Shown here: piece by piece, positions 27,783-36,707 of the stretch
How positions within the stretch are numbered: position 1 is the first letter of the stretch
How the letters are laid out: the number at the start of each line of letters is the position of its first letter
Origin: Massilia alkalitolerans DSM 17462
GTDB lineage: Bacteria; Pseudomonadota; Gammaproteobacteria; Burkholderiales; Burkholderiaceae_D
Assembly (NCBI RefSeq): GCF_000427785.1
Contig: NZ_ATYR01000013.1
Coordinates: 10,927-68,186 of the forward strand
Direction of reading: 5' to 3'
Length of the DNA stretch: 57,260 nucleotides
Notes under the pieces: generated by a model
Database searches by the model: none
The model's input: the letters and a program-made list of their open reading frames with translations, nothing else
What the model was told of the DNA's origin: nothing
Translations under genes and position numbers: made by a program

Positions 27783-28870
27783 TGAACATGCTGCACCGAC
27801 TTTTATCCGCCGACATGCCGCGCAGCCGCCTGCTGTCCGCGGTGCTGCTCCTGATCCTGCTGGGACTGGCCTTCGCGCCCTTCCTCTTCTCGGGCGCGCG
27901 TCCGCTCAACACCGCCGCCACGATCTGCGTCTACATCGTGCTGGTGGCGTCCTACGACCTGCTGCTGGGCTACACGGGCATCGTTTCTTTCGCCCACACC
28001 ATGTTCTACGGCATCGGCGCCTACGGGATCGGCCTCGGGCTGGCGCGCGTGGACGAGCCGACCTGGAGCGCGGCGCTGACCGGCCTCGGCATCGCCCTGC
28101 TGCTGGCGCTGGCGCTGGCCCTGGTGGTCGGCCTGTTCGCCCTGCGCGTGCGCGCCATCTTCTACGCCATGATCACGCTGGCCGTCGCTTCCTCGTTCGC
28201 GGTGCTGGCCTCGCAGCTGTCGGACTTCACCGGCGGCGAGGATGGCATCACCTTCAGCGTGCCCGAAGTGCTCACGCCCGGTTTCACGCTGATGGAGAAC
28301 GAGGTCTTCGGGCGCTCCATCGACGGCAAGCTGCTCACCTACTACCTGGTGTTCTTCGGCTGCCTGCTGCTGTTCCTGTTCCTGCTGCGCCTGGTAAATT
28401 CGCCGTTCGGCCGGGTATTGCAGGCGATCCGCGAGAACGAGTTCCGCGCCGAGGCGCTGGGCTACCGCACCATGACCTACCGCATCTGGGCCAACTGCCT
28501 GGCGGCGCTGGTGGCGGCGCTGGCCGGCGCGCTGATGGCCCTGTGGCTGCGCTACGTGGGCCCGGACACTTCGCTCGGCTTCAAGGTGATGACCGACATC
28601 CTCCTGATCGTCGTCATCGGCGGCATGGGCACGATGTACGGCGCGGTGGTGGGCGCGGCCCTGTTCATCATCGCGCAGAACTACCTGCAGGGACTGATGG
28701 GCGCGGGTTCGGAAGCGCTGGCCGGCGTGCCGATGCTGGCGGCGCTGCTGCATCCGGATCGCTGGATGCTGTGGCTCGGCGTACTGTTCATCCTGTCGAT
28801 CTATTTCTTCCCGATCGGGATCGTCGGCAAGCTGAGGTTGCGCAGTTTCCTGGCGCGGCGACCCAGCTAG
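27782..28870 (+). CDS. ABC transporter permease, LivM type
   Basis: 362 residues, about ten transmembrane helices. LivM signatures are ASYDLLLGYTGIVSFAHTMFYGIGAY, FGRVLQAIRENEFRAEALGY and VVIGGMGTMYGAVVGAALF. With the LivH-type permease it forms the channel. It is the last gene of the operon; a terminator follows within 30 bp. Confidence 0.95.
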   Translation: MNMLHRLLSADMPRSRLLSAVLLLILLGLAFAPFLFSGARPLNTAATICVYIVLVASYDLLLGYTGIVSFAHTMFYGIGAYGIGLGLARVDEPTWSAALTGLGIALLLALALALVVGLFALRVRAIFYAMITLAVASSFAVLASQLSDFTGGEDGITFSVPEVLTPGFTLMENEVFGRSIDGKLLTYYLVFFGCLLLFLFLLRLVNSPFGRVLQAIRENEFRAEALGYRTMTYRIWANCLAALVAALAGALMALWLRYVGPDTSLGFKVMTDILLIVVIGGMGTMYGAVVGAALFIIAQNYLQGLMGAGSEALAGVPMLAALLHPDRWMLWLGVLFILSIYFFPIGIVGKLRLRSFLARRPS

Positions 28871-28898
28871 CCCCACTTTCATTTCTCGGCAGCACCTC

Positions 28899-28930
28899 AC
28901 GGCCTCCCTTGCGGAGGCCGTTTTCTTTTC
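28899..28930 (+). terminator. Rho-independent terminator of the receptor/Liv operon
   Basis: ACGGCCTCC (28899-28907) pairs with GGAGGCCGT (28913-28921), followed by TTTCTTTTC. No other terminator is seen between 20664 and here, in line with one long transcript. Confidence 0.85.
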
Positions 28931-29105
28931 CCCGATTTAGTTCCCCTCCCGCCCTTGAGCCGGGCCGTGTCCTGGTCTACCCGCATTGAATGAACATCAA
29001 GCTTGCTCGTCGCCCTGCCCATACCATAAAGACAACCATGGGCTCGCCGTCAGCCAGCGCGCGTGGACCACCATTATCTTTCTGGCTCAGTACGAAAGGG
29101 GAATC

Positions 29106-29810
29106 ATGAAGCGACTTACCTCACTCGTCGGCGCGGCGCTCGTCGCGGCGGCCACGTGGGCGCCACTGCCGGGCCATGCCGCCGGCCTTGTCGTCCTCGA
29201 CGAAGGCTTCGGCAGCGTGGCCGGCCTGTCCGACTGGGCGCAGATCAACCGCAGTACGCCACCCGGGAACGCATGGTTCCAGGGCAATACCAGCATTTTT
29301 TCCGCACAATCGGGCGCAGCCGGCTCCTATGCCGGCGTCAATTACCTGAGCGCCGCCAACGGCCTCGGCCTCGTGGACAACTGGCTGATCACCCCGACCC
29401 TGTCGCTGAACGGCCTGACCACCCTGTCCTTCTTCACCAACCGCGCGCCCGATCCCGGCTTCTTCGACCAGCTCGAGGTGCGCTTCAGCTACGGCGGCAA
29501 CACCAGCGCCGACGGCTTCGACACCCTGCTCCTGACCATCGGCGGCGAGAACAGTTTTCCCACGCAGTGGGCGCAATGGACGACGAGCCTCGATGTCCAA
29601 GGAGAAGGACGCTTCGCTTTCCGCTACCTCGGTAATGCCGAGACGCTTTCCTACATCGGGCTCGACACCGTCAAGGTGGTCACCGCCGTGCCGGAGCCGT
29701 CGACCTACCTGATGCTGCTGGCGGGCCTCGGCGCCGTCGGGGCGCATGCCCGGCGCCTGCGCAGGCGGGCGCCAGCGCCATCCATCAAAGAGGCGCCCCC
29801 CACCGTTTGA
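29106..29810 (+). CDS. PEP-CTERM sorting-domain exoprotein (choice-of-anchor J type)
   Basis: 234 residues: signal peptide MKRLTSLVGAALVAAATWAPLPGHA, a beta-sandwich domain with DEGFGSVAGLSDWAQIN, NYLSAANGLGLVDNWLITP and LSFFTNR as in choice-of-anchor J/MAM-like domains, and a C-terminal sorting signal VPEPSTYLMLLAGLGAVG followed by an Arg-rich tail. PEP-CTERM proteins are processed by the EpsH/XrtA exosortase, which is not in this window. AAAGGGG precedes the ATG at 29106. First of three genes in a likely operon. Confidence 0.88.
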   Translation: MKRLTSLVGAALVAAATWAPLPGHAAGLVVLDEGFGSVAGLSDWAQINRSTPPGNAWFQGNTSIFSAQSGAAGSYAGVNYLSAANGLGLVDNWLITPTLSLNGLTTLSFFTNRAPDPGFFDQLEVRFSYGGNTSADGFDTLLLTIGGENSFPTQWAQWTTSLDVQGEGRFAFRYLGNAETLSYIGLDTVKVVTAVPEPSTYLMLLAGLGAVGAHARRLRRRAPAPSIKEAPPTV

Positions 29811-29820
29811 GGAGAATGCC

Positions 29821-30231
29821 ATGTTCATCCATAAATTGATGTGCTTCCTGCCGCTTGCCGCGCTGGCCCTCCCCGCCTGCGCCCAGCAAACCGAATCCCA
29901 GGCGGCGCCAGCCCAGCAGGGCATGGTGGTCGTGCGCGACGCCGACACCGGCGAACTGCGCGCCCCCACCGCGGACGAGGCGCGCGCCCTGCACCCACGC
30001 ACCAACGCCTCGGCGGCGGGCGTGGCCGCGCCCGCGCCGAAGATGGTCACCGGCCCCGGCGGACGCCGCTCGGTCCAGCTCGGCGAACGCGGCATGGTGT
30101 ATTCGGTCGTCACCCGCGGCGCCGACGGCAAGCTCGAGGAGCAATGCGTGCACGGCGCGCATGCCGCCGACCATGCGGTCCACGGCGCGCACAAGCACGG
30201 CGCCGCCAAGCAAGAGGAGCATCGCCAATGA
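29821..30231 (+). CDS. Small secreted protein, post-PEP-CTERM-1-like
   Basis: 136 residues with the signal peptide MFIHKLMCFLPLAALALPACAQ. The core MVVVRDADTGELRAPTADEARAL and the following RRSVQLGERGMVYSVV resemble the small 'post-PEP-CTERM-1' proteins found directly after PEP-CTERM genes; I recall this family from memory and cannot check it. The C-terminus is His-rich (HGAHAADHAVHGAHKHG), which could bind metal. Its stop overlaps the next start (ATGA), so it is coupled to the metalloprotease-like gene. Confidence 0.75.
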   Translation: MFIHKLMCFLPLAALALPACAQQTESQAAPAQQGMVVVRDADTGELRAPTADEARALHPRTNASAAGVAAPAPKMVTGPGGRRSVQLGERGMVYSVVTRGADGKLEEQCVHGAHAADHAVHGAHKHGAAKQEEHRQ

Positions 30232-31691
30232 AAGCTGCCAAGTTCACCGCCCACCTCCGCAGTTTCGCCGCCACGCTGGCCTGCGCGCTTGCCGCCACCT
30301 TTGCCGTCATGCTCGGCGGCATCGGCGCCGCGCAGGCGGCCGCCACCATCGTCATCGTCAACCTGAACGCGCCCGGCGAAGGCTTCAACGACCCGACGCC
30401 GGCCGCACCCGTCGGCGGCAACACCGGCACCACGCTGGGCGCACAGCGCCTGATCGCCTTCCAGCGCGCAGCAAGCATCTGGGGCGCCACACTCGACAGC
30501 ACCGTGACGATCCGCATCGGCGCCGCCTTCGTGCCGCTGTCCTGCACGGCCAGCGGCGCGGTGCTCGGTTCCGCCGGCGCCGCCGAGATCTGGACCGATT
30601 TCCCGAACGCGCCGCGCGCCAACACCTGGTATCCGGCGGCGCTGGCCAGCAAGCTGGCCGGCGCAGACCTGACCGCGCCGGAAGACCCGCACATCATTGC
30701 GCGCTTCAACTCGCGCCTCGGCCTGTTCCCCGATTGCCTGCCCGGCTCGCCCTTCTACCTGGGCCTGGACCGACGTGCCAACGGCCAGATCGACCTGGTC
30801 ACGGTGCTGCTGCACGAAATGGCGCACGGGCTCGGCTTCCAGACCTTCACCGACGACGAAACGGGCGAGCTGTTCTTCGGCATCCCCTCGATCTGGGACT
30901 ACTACCTGGTGAACAACCGCAACAATATGCCGTGGGTGGCCATGACCGACGAGCAGCGCCGCATCTCCGCCATCACCTGGCGCGGCCTGTCCTGGAACGG
31001 CCCGAACGTCACCGCCGCGGTGCCGCGCGTGCTGGCGCCACGCAGCAACCTGAACATCGGCGGCGCGAACGCCGGGGCCGCCAGGGGTGATTACTACGTC
31101 GGCGATGCGTCCTTCGGTCCGCCGGTGGGCGCCCGCGCCGTGAGCGGCCAGCTGATGCCGGTGGTCGACCAGCCAAACGGCACCGGGCTGGCCTGCACGC
31201 CGCTCAGCTTCAACAATGCCCTGGCCGTGCGCAACAACATCGCCCTGGTGGACCGCGGCAGCTGCGATTTCGTCACCAAGGCGGGTAACGTGCAGGCGGT
31301 CGGCGCGATCGGCATGCTGGTGGTGGACAATGTCCCGGGTGACGTCATCGGCCTGAGCGGCGCCGACCCGAGCATCAGGATCCCGTCGCTGCGCATCACC
31401 TTGTCCGATGGCGTCGCCATCAAGGCCGCGCTGCAGCAGCGCTCGCGGACGATGTCGGGCGTGATCGCCACCTTCGGCATCGACCCCACCCGGCTGGCGG
31501 GCACCGACCGGCAACGGCGCATCCTGATGTACAGCCCCAGCATCAACCAGCCGGGGTCCTCGGTGTCGCACTACACCACCGAAGCCAAGCCGAACCAGCT
31601 GATGGAGCCCTCGATCAACGCCGACCTGCGGCACGTGGTCAGACCGCCGTACGACCTGACCTTCCCGCTGCTGCGCGATATCGGCTGGTAA
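30228..31691 (+). CDS. Secreted PA-domain protein with a zinc-protease-like HEMAH motif
   Basis: 487 residues. A Tat/Sec-type signal peptide (to about AAQAAA, residue 39) is followed by an N-terminal domain with HEMAHGLGF at 196-204, and a protease-associated (PA) domain at about 325-385 (LALVDRGSCDFVTKAGNVQ, GAIGMLVVDN). The HExxH would give two zinc ligands and the general base. In metzincins the third ligand is the residue six after the second His, which here is Thr206 rather than His or Asp, so activity or the third ligand is uncertain. No PEP-CTERM tail. Its final codons and stop are repeated in tandem just downstream. Confidence 0.85.
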   Translation: MKAAKFTAHLRSFAATLACALAATFAVMLGGIGAAQAAATIVIVNLNAPGEGFNDPTPAAPVGGNTGTTLGAQRLIAFQRAASIWGATLDSTVTIRIGAAFVPLSCTASGAVLGSAGAAEIWTDFPNAPRANTWYPAALASKLAGADLTAPEDPHIIARFNSRLGLFPDCLPGSPFYLGLDRRANGQIDLVTVLLHEMAHGLGFQTFTDDETGELFFGIPSIWDYYLVNNRNNMPWVAMTDEQRRISAITWRGLSWNGPNVTAAVPRVLAPRSNLNIGGANAGAARGDYYVGDASFGPPVGARAVSGQLMPVVDQPNGTGLACTPLSFNNALAVRNNIALVDRGSCDFVTKAGNVQAVGAIGMLVVDNVPGDVIGLSGADPSIRIPSLRITLSDGVAIKAALQQRSRTMSGVIATFGIDPTRLAGTDRQRRILMYSPSINQPGSSVSHYTTEAKPNQLMEPSINADLRHVVRPPYDLTFPLLRDIGW

Positions 31692-31734
31692 TGCGCGGCT
31701 GGTAATGCGCGGCTGGTAATGCGCGGCTGGTAAT
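31683..31734. repeat. Tandem 14-bp repeat made of the gene's last codons and stop
   Basis: The unit GGCTGGTAATGCGC starts at 31683, 31697 and 31711, with a partial copy (GGCTGGTAAT) at 31725. The first copy contains the Gly-Trp-TAA end of the metalloprotease-like gene, so the duplication began at the stop codon and grew downstream by slippage. It does not change the protein. Confidence 0.9.
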
Positions 31735-31770
31735 AAAAAAGCCGGCATCCCGTGAGGGACGCCGGCTTTT
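31735..31770. terminator. Bidirectional terminator between the metalloprotease-like gene and ppa
   Basis: AAAAAAGCCGGC (31735-31746) and GCCGGCTTTT (31761-31770) with inner pairing ATCCC/GGGAC. It has an A-run on the left and a T-run on the right, so it can serve the convergent ppa/hem transcript and the plus-strand operon. Confidence 0.88.
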
Positions 31771-31823
31771 ATCGCTTGCAAGACCCGCTGCGTGCGTGCA
31801 CGCGGCGCGTCATGCACCGATGC

Positions 31824-32363
31824 TTATTCCTGGCCCTTGCGCTTGAACGCTTCGACGCCGCTGGTGATCTCGGCCTTGGCGGCTTCCGCATCGGCCCAGC
31901 CTTCGATCTTGACCCACTTGCCCGGCTCGAGGTCCTTGTAGTGCTCGAAGAAGTGCTGAATCTGCTGCAGGCGCAGTTCTTCCAGGTCTTCCAGCTTCTG
32001 GATCTTCTTGTACATCGGCAGGACCTTCTCGACCGGCACGGCGATGACCTTGGCGTCGCCGCCGCCGTCATCGGTCATCTTCAGCACGCCCAGCGCGCGG
32101 CAGCGCACCACCACGCCCGGCGGCAGCGGGAACGGGGTGATCACGAGCACGTCGCATGGGTCGCCGTCGTCGGCGATGGTCTGCGGCACGTAGCCGTAGT
32201 TGCACGGATAGTGCATGGCGGTACCCATGAAGCGGTCGACGAAGATGGCGCCGCTGTCCTTGTCGACCTCGTACTTGACCGGGTCGGCGTTCATCGGGAT
32301 CTCGATGATGACGTTGAAGTCGTTCGGCACGTCTTTGCCGGCTGGGACGTTATTCAGGCTCAT
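31824..32363 (-). CDS. ppa: Inorganic pyrophosphatase (family I)
   Basis: 179 residues, cytosolic Mg-dependent hydrolysis of PPi. The signature [10 protein letters not shown], the N-terminal [20 protein letters not shown] and [12 protein letters not shown] are intact. Length is normal. It lies 104 bp after hemY on the same strand, ahead of the shared bidirectional terminator. Confidence 0.97.
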   Translation of the reverse strand: MSLNNVPAGKDVPNDFNVIIEIPMNADPVKYEVDKDSGAIFVDRFMGTAMHYPCNYGYVPQTIADDGDPCDVLVITPFPLPPGVVVRCRALGVLKMTDDGGGDAKVIAVPVEKVLPMYKKIQKLEDLEELRLQQIQHFFEHYKDLEPGKWVKIEGWADAEAAKAEITSGVEAFKRKGQE

Positions 32364-32467
32364 GGAATTCCTTGCTTGCTGAAGTTTTAATAAGGTGCGT
32401 CATTATAGCGAAAGCGGCAAGCGGATGGCGCGTCCGGTGGCGGCGCGCATCCGCCGACGACCCGGCG

Positions 32468-33664
32468 TCAGAGGATGCTGGCCAGCGCACATTGCCGGTA
32501 ATGGTGCGCCGCTTCCCCCTCCTGACCCAGCGCCTCGTGCATCTGGGCCAGCTTGAGGTGCGCCTCGCGCACCATCGCCGCATCGAGGGCGTCCGACAGC
32601 GCCTGCTCCAGGTAGCGCTGCGCCTTGCCCCACAGCTTCTGCTTCAGACATAAGGCGCCGAGGGTCAGGGCCAGCTCGGCGTCCCGCGGACGTTCCTTGA
32701 GCCAGGCCTCACAGTGCTCGATCTGGGCCAGCAACGAGGGCGAGCCGCTGGGGCCGGCCGCTTCGCGGTAGGCGCGCACCACACAGTCGTCCCAGTTGGC
32801 CTTGAGCGCCTCTTCGGCAATCTGGCGCGCCTCGTCGTGCAGGCCGCAGGCATTGAAGACATTGGCGGCGCGCGCCGCGACCGTGGGCAGGGTGCGCTCC
32901 GCCACCGGTACGCCGGCCCAGAGGCGGCGGATCGCTTCCGCATCGACGTTGCGCTCGGATAGCAGGGCCTCATAGGCCAGCTCGCGCAGCCGCGTCGACA
33001 GCGCTGGATGCAGGGCCTTGCGCTTGTCGAGGACGCGCACCAGGCGCAGCACTTCCGGCCAGTTGCGCGCCTGCTGGTGGGCCTTCATCGACCATTGCAG
33101 CGCGTGGATGTGACGCTGACCGCTGGCGTTGAGTTCGGCGACCGCCTCGAGCGCGGCTTCCGGCTGGTGGTCGTCGACCAGCAGCTCGGTCACCGTCATC
33201 AGGCGCGCGGTCTTGAGCGTGTTGTCGTGGACGATGCCGGCCAGCCAGGCGTCGCGCCTGCCCGGTTCGCGCATGCGGTGCGCGGCCCTGGCACCGATCA
33301 GGGCCGCCAGGCCGGCGTTCTCGGGGAGCTCGGCGGCGCGCATGGCGGCTTTCTCGGCGTGGCCGAAGCGGCCTTCGAACAGGGCCTTGAGCGCGTCGCG
33401 CAAGCCCTTGTTGCCTTCGCGCTCGCGCTTGCGCTGGCGGTAGGCGGCCACGCGCTGCGGCATCTTGAGGGTGGATTTCAGCGCCCGCACCAGGCCATAG
33501 AAGGTCAGGAACAGCAGCACCAGCAGCACGACGAACAGGTTGAGCGACATGTCCAGCCGGTGCGGCGGGTAGAACAGCACCACGTTGCCCGGGTTGAAGC
33601 GTGCCGTCACGGCGATGCCGATGGCCGCGGCCATCAGGGCGACTAACCAGAGGAGGAGCCGCAT
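32468..33664 (-). CDS. hemY: Heme biosynthesis-associated TPR protein HemY
   Basis: 398 residues. Two N-terminal membrane helices (MRLLLWLVALMAAAIGIAV and SLNLFVVLLVLLFLTFYGLV) enclose a short periplasmic loop with the family motif FNPGNVVLFYPPHRLDMSL. The C-terminal part is TPR-rich and alpha-helical. This is the HemY of the hemCDXY operon, unrelated to protoporphyrinogen oxidase of the same name; its role is still debated. It starts 1 bp after hemX. Confidence 0.93.
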   Translation of the reverse strand: MRLLLWLVALMAAAIGIAVTARFNPGNVVLFYPPHRLDMSLNLFVVLLVLLFLTFYGLVRALKSTLKMPQRVAAYRQRKREREGNKGLRDALKALFEGRFGHAEKAAMRAAELPENAGLAALIGARAAHRMREPGRRDAWLAGIVHDNTLKTARLMTVTELLVDDHQPEAALEAVAELNASGQRHIHALQWSMKAHQQARNWPEVLRLVRVLDKRKALHPALSTRLRELAYEALLSERNVDAEAIRRLWAGVPVAERTLPTVAARAANVFNACGLHDEARQIAEEALKANWDDCVVRAYREAAGPSGSPSLLAQIEHCEAWLKERPRDAELALTLGALCLKQKLWGKAQRYLEQALSDALDAAMVREAHLKLAQMHEALGQEGEAAHHYRQCALASIL

Positions 33665-33665
33665 C

Positions 33666-34805
33666 TTATTGCTTCGCCTTGTAGTTGCGCACCGCGTTCA
33701 GGCTCTCGGACAACGTCGGCATCTCGATCGTCAGGTTGTTCGCCTGCACCTGGCGCAGCGCGGCTTGCGCCGACTGGGTGGCGCGGGCGCGGGTGTCGAA
33801 ATACTTGAGCAGGATTTCCTGGCTGCCAGCCAGGTCGTCGCGGAAGGTCGCCTCGTTGCGCGACAACAGGGCCAGGCGCGCGTTCAGCAGGCGCAGCTTG
33901 AGGTTTTCGCGCACGAAGAAGGATTCGGTGGGCGAGAGCATCAGCGCTTCCGGCGTGTCGACGCTGCGCACGCGCACCAGCTGGCGCACGTCGTCCCACA
34001 TCTCCTGGCTCCAGTTGCGCCAGGTCTGGATCATGCGCTGGCCCAGGCTCAGCTTGTCCGGCGCGGCTTCGGCAGCGCCGTTGGCAACACTGTTGCCAGC
34101 TTGCTTTCGGGTGCCGCGCACCGGGGCCGCCGGCAGCAGCGGCCTTTCGTCGGACAGCATCGGCAGCGTGTCGACCTGGGCGATGACGTTGTCCAGGCGC
34201 AGCGCGACGCCGGCCAGGTCGACCGCCGGCATCGCCTTCAGGCGCTCGATGTCGGCGCCGATGGCGCGGCGGATGTTCAGGAACTGCGGCTTGTCCGAAC
34301 GGCCCAGCGAACGGTCGGCATTCTGCAACGCGATCAGGGCGCCCTGCACGTTGCCGGCCAGCTGCAGCTGCTGGCTGGCGGTGTTCAGCACCTGCTCGAC
34401 CTCGGACAGCGCCCATTCGTCGCGGTTCTTCGACAGGTCCTGGTAGAGCTGCTCGAGCGCCAGCTGCTGGGTCTGGGCCTCGGACTGGCGGCTTTCCAGC
34501 ACGCCAACCTTGATCTGCAGCTCCTTGGCCGTATCCGAGACCTCGCGCGCCAGCGCCGCGGTTTCGGCATTCACGGCGTTGCCTTTCTGCAGGCTTTGCG
34601 CCATGTCGCGGCGCAGGGTGTTGATGCGGCTGTGCGAGGTCCAGGTCTGCACCGCCAGCAGCAGGGCCAGGATGGCGACCGCCGCCGGCAGGGGGCGCTG
34701 CAGCGCCTGGAGCAGTCCCTCCCCCCTCGACGCGGGCGCCGGCGCCTTCTGCAGCGTGACGCTGCCAGGCGGGATGTGTTCTGGATTATTTTGTTGTTCG
34801 TTCAT
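33666..34805 (-). CDS. hemX: HemX-like membrane protein (uroporphyrinogen-III C-methyltransferase annotation group)
   Basis: 379 residues starting at ATG 34805 (MNEQQNNPEHIPPG); the open frame upstream is out-of-frame hemD. One membrane helix (AAVAILALLLAVQTW) is followed by a long helical, coiled-coil-prone periplasmic region (QSLQKGNAVNAETAALAREV, LALEQLYQDLSKNRDEWALS). It has no SAM-binding CysG motifs, so the common 'C-methyltransferase' label is misleading. Its start overlaps the hemD stop (ATGA). Confidence 0.9.
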   Translation of the reverse strand: MNEQQNNPEHIPPGSVTLQKAPAPASRGEGLLQALQRPLPAAVAILALLLAVQTWTSHSRINTLRRDMAQSLQKGNAVNAETAALAREVSDTAKELQIKVGVLESRQSEAQTQQLALEQLYQDLSKNRDEWALSEVEQVLNTASQQLQLAGNVQGALIALQNADRSLGRSDKPQFLNIRRAIGADIERLKAMPAVDLAGVALRLDNVIAQVDTLPMLSDERPLLPAAPVRGTRKQAGNSVANGAAEAAPDKLSLGQRMIQTWRNWSQEMWDDVRQLVRVRSVDTPEALMLSPTESFFVRENLKLRLLNARLALLSRNEATFRDDLAGSQEILLKYFDTRARATQSAQAALRQVQANNLTIEMPTLSESLNAVRNYKAKQ

Positions 34806-35575
34806 TCTTGAGATTGTATCGCGGCAAGTAAGCGTGCGTCGCCAGAACCCGTGAGGGTGATCCGATCGCATCCGAGCGCGCGCGCCGTCTCCGCTATCCG
34901 TGCATGGGGAACGATCAGGTGCTGCGCCTGCAAGCGGGTCAGCCCCGTAGCGGGATCGAGCTCCTGCACCAGCCCCGCCAGGCCGCGCAAGGCTTCCGAA
35001 CTCGTGATTATCCAGTCGTTTGGCGCTGCCAGCAAGGCGTCCAGCTCGGCCGCCAGCGCCGCGCTCAAGGGCGGCACGCTGCGGCGGTAGGCGGCGACCG
35101 GGGCGACCTGCGCCCCGGTCGCGCGCAGGGTGTCGGCCATCAGTTCGCGCCCGCTTTCGCCGCGCACGATCAACACGCGGCGACCGGCGAAGGCCGACAG
35201 GTCGAGGCTGGCCAGCAGGTGTTCCGAATCGCTGTTGGCCGGATCCGGCGGGCAATGGATGGTGGCGTTCTCGTCCGTGACCCCATGGCGGGCCAGCGCC
35301 GCGCGGCTGCCCTCTCCCACCACGCCGATCGGCACGCCGGCCGGCCAGCCGTCCAGGTGGGCAAACGCGGCATCCACCGCATTCGGCGAGACGAACACGA
35401 CCATCGCACAGGACTGCAGCCCGGCCAGCGCCGCGCGCAGCGGCGCGGTATCGTCGAGCGGCGCGATCTCGAGCAGCGGCAACACCACGGCCCGGCGCCC
35501 GAGCGCGCACACGGCCTGGGCCAGCGGCTGCGCCTGGGCGCGCGGCCGGGTGATGACGACGGCCCGATCAGGCAT
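34802..35575 (-). CDS. hemD: Uroporphyrinogen-III synthase
   Basis: 257 residues, cyclises hydroxymethylbilane with inversion of ring D. The family is poorly conserved, but VVITRPRAQAQPLAQAV, VFVSPNAVDAAF, RVLIVRGESGRELMADTL, AAYRRSVPP and WIITSSEALRGLAGLV are typical. Placed 3 bp after hemC and overlapping hemX, in the standard hemCDXY order. Confidence 0.94.
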   Translation of the reverse strand: MPDRAVVITRPRAQAQPLAQAVCALGRRAVVLPLLEIAPLDDTAPLRAALAGLQSCAMVVFVSPNAVDAAFAHLDGWPAGVPIGVVGEGSRAALARHGVTDENATIHCPPDPANSDSEHLLASLDLSAFAGRRVLIVRGESGRELMADTLRATGAQVAPVAAYRRSVPPLSAALAAELDALLAAPNDWIITSSEALRGLAGLVQELDPATGLTRLQAQHLIVPHARIAETARALGCDRITLTGSGDARLLAAIQSQE

Positions 35576-35578
35576 GTG

Positions 35579-36631
35579 TCAGCCGCCCTGGCTTGGCGCC
35601 GGCGACGCTTCGGCGGCCGTCTCCTGCGCCGCCTCCTGCTTGCACGCTTCCAGGATTGCATGCGCATCCTGGTCTTCCAGCAGGATCGCCACCTGTTCGC
35701 CGAGGAATTCCGGATGCTCCCAGGAGCCCGCCACTTCGGCATGCGCGGTGCGCTGGCCGTCCGGCGTTGCCACCATCGCACGCAGGCGCATGGCGCTGCC
35801 GCTAACGGTCGCGAAGGCGGCCAGCGGAATCTGGCAGCTACCGCCGAAGATCTTCGACACCTTGCGCTCGGCCGTCACGGCGCGCGCGGTGGCCTCGTGG
35901 TTCAGCGGCGCCAGGAGAGCGCGCAGGTCGACGCCGTCGCTGCGCGCGCTGCTGACGATCTCGATCGCCATCGCGCCCTGCCCGGCCGCCGGCAGGCTGT
36001 CTTCGGGTTCCAGGAGCGCGCGGATGCGCTGGGGCAGGCCGAGGCGCTTCAGGCCGGCCGCCGCCAGGATGATGGCGGCATATTCGCCGCGGTCCAGCTT
36101 GGCCAGGCGGGTGTCGAGGTTGCCGCGCAGCGGCTTGATGACGAGTTGCGGGTAGCGCGCGGCGATCAGGGCCTGGCGGCGCAGGCTGCTGGTGCCGACG
36201 ATGCTGCCTGCCGGCAGTTCGGCCAGGCCGGCGAAGTCGTTCGACACGAAGGCGTCGCGCGGGTCTTCGCGCTCGAGCACGGCAGCCAGCTCGAAGCCTT
36301 CCGGCAGTTCCATCGGCACGTCCTTGAGCGAGTGCACGGCCAGGTCGGCGCGGCCTTCGGCCATCGCCACCTCCAGCTCCTTGACGAACAGGCCCTTGCC
36401 GCCTACCTTGGAGAGCGTCCGGTCGAGGATCTGGTCGCCGCGTGTTGTCATTCCGAGAATTTCAACGCTGCACTGCGGATATAATGCGGCGAGTCGGGCA
36501 CGCACATGTTCCGCCTGCCACATGGCCAGGCGGCTCTCGCGGGATGCGATAATGAGCTTTTGAGGCGTCAGCTTCGCAGGCGCTTCCTGCGCCGATTCAT
36601 TTGCTTTCAACACGGATTCTTTCACTGTCAT
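35579..36631 (-). CDS. hemC: Hydroxymethylbilane synthase (porphobilinogen deaminase)
   Basis: 350 residues; condenses four porphobilinogens. The dipyrromethane-cofactor Cys266 lies in FGGSCQIPL and the catalytic Asp104 in VHSLKDVP. Substrate-binding arginines are in [10 protein letters not shown] and [11 protein letters not shown]. The N-terminus up to residue 23 is longer than in E. coli, but the start gives no conflict with ppc. Divergent from ppc, first gene of the hem operon. Confidence 0.97.
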   Translation of the reverse strand: MTVKESVLKANESAQEAPAKLTPQKLIIASRESRLAMWQAEHVRARLAALYPQCSVEILGMTTRGDQILDRTLSKVGGKGLFVKELEVAMAEGRADLAVHSLKDVPMELPEGFELAAVLEREDPRDAFVSNDFAGLAELPAGSIVGTSSLRRQALIAARYPQLVIKPLRGNLDTRLAKLDRGEYAAIILAAAGLKRLGLPQRIRALLEPEDSLPAAGQGAMAIEIVSSARSDGVDLRALLAPLNHEATARAVTAERKVSKIFGGSCQIPLAAFATVSGSAMRLRAMVATPDGQRTAHAEVAGSWEHPEFLGEQVAILLEDQDAHAILEACKQEAAQETAAEASPAPSQGG

Positions 36632-36707
36632 CTAGCCTACCAGGACGATGCCGGTTAACGGCCCTTGCTCAAGATCACAAATTTTAGCATGGGGCCTCCT
36701 GCAGACG

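Noticed and set aside
33666..35510. Extended HemX reading frame to 614 residues
   Set aside because: The extra N-terminal part is hemD in another frame; the ATG at 34805 with the hemD ATGA overlap is the proper start.
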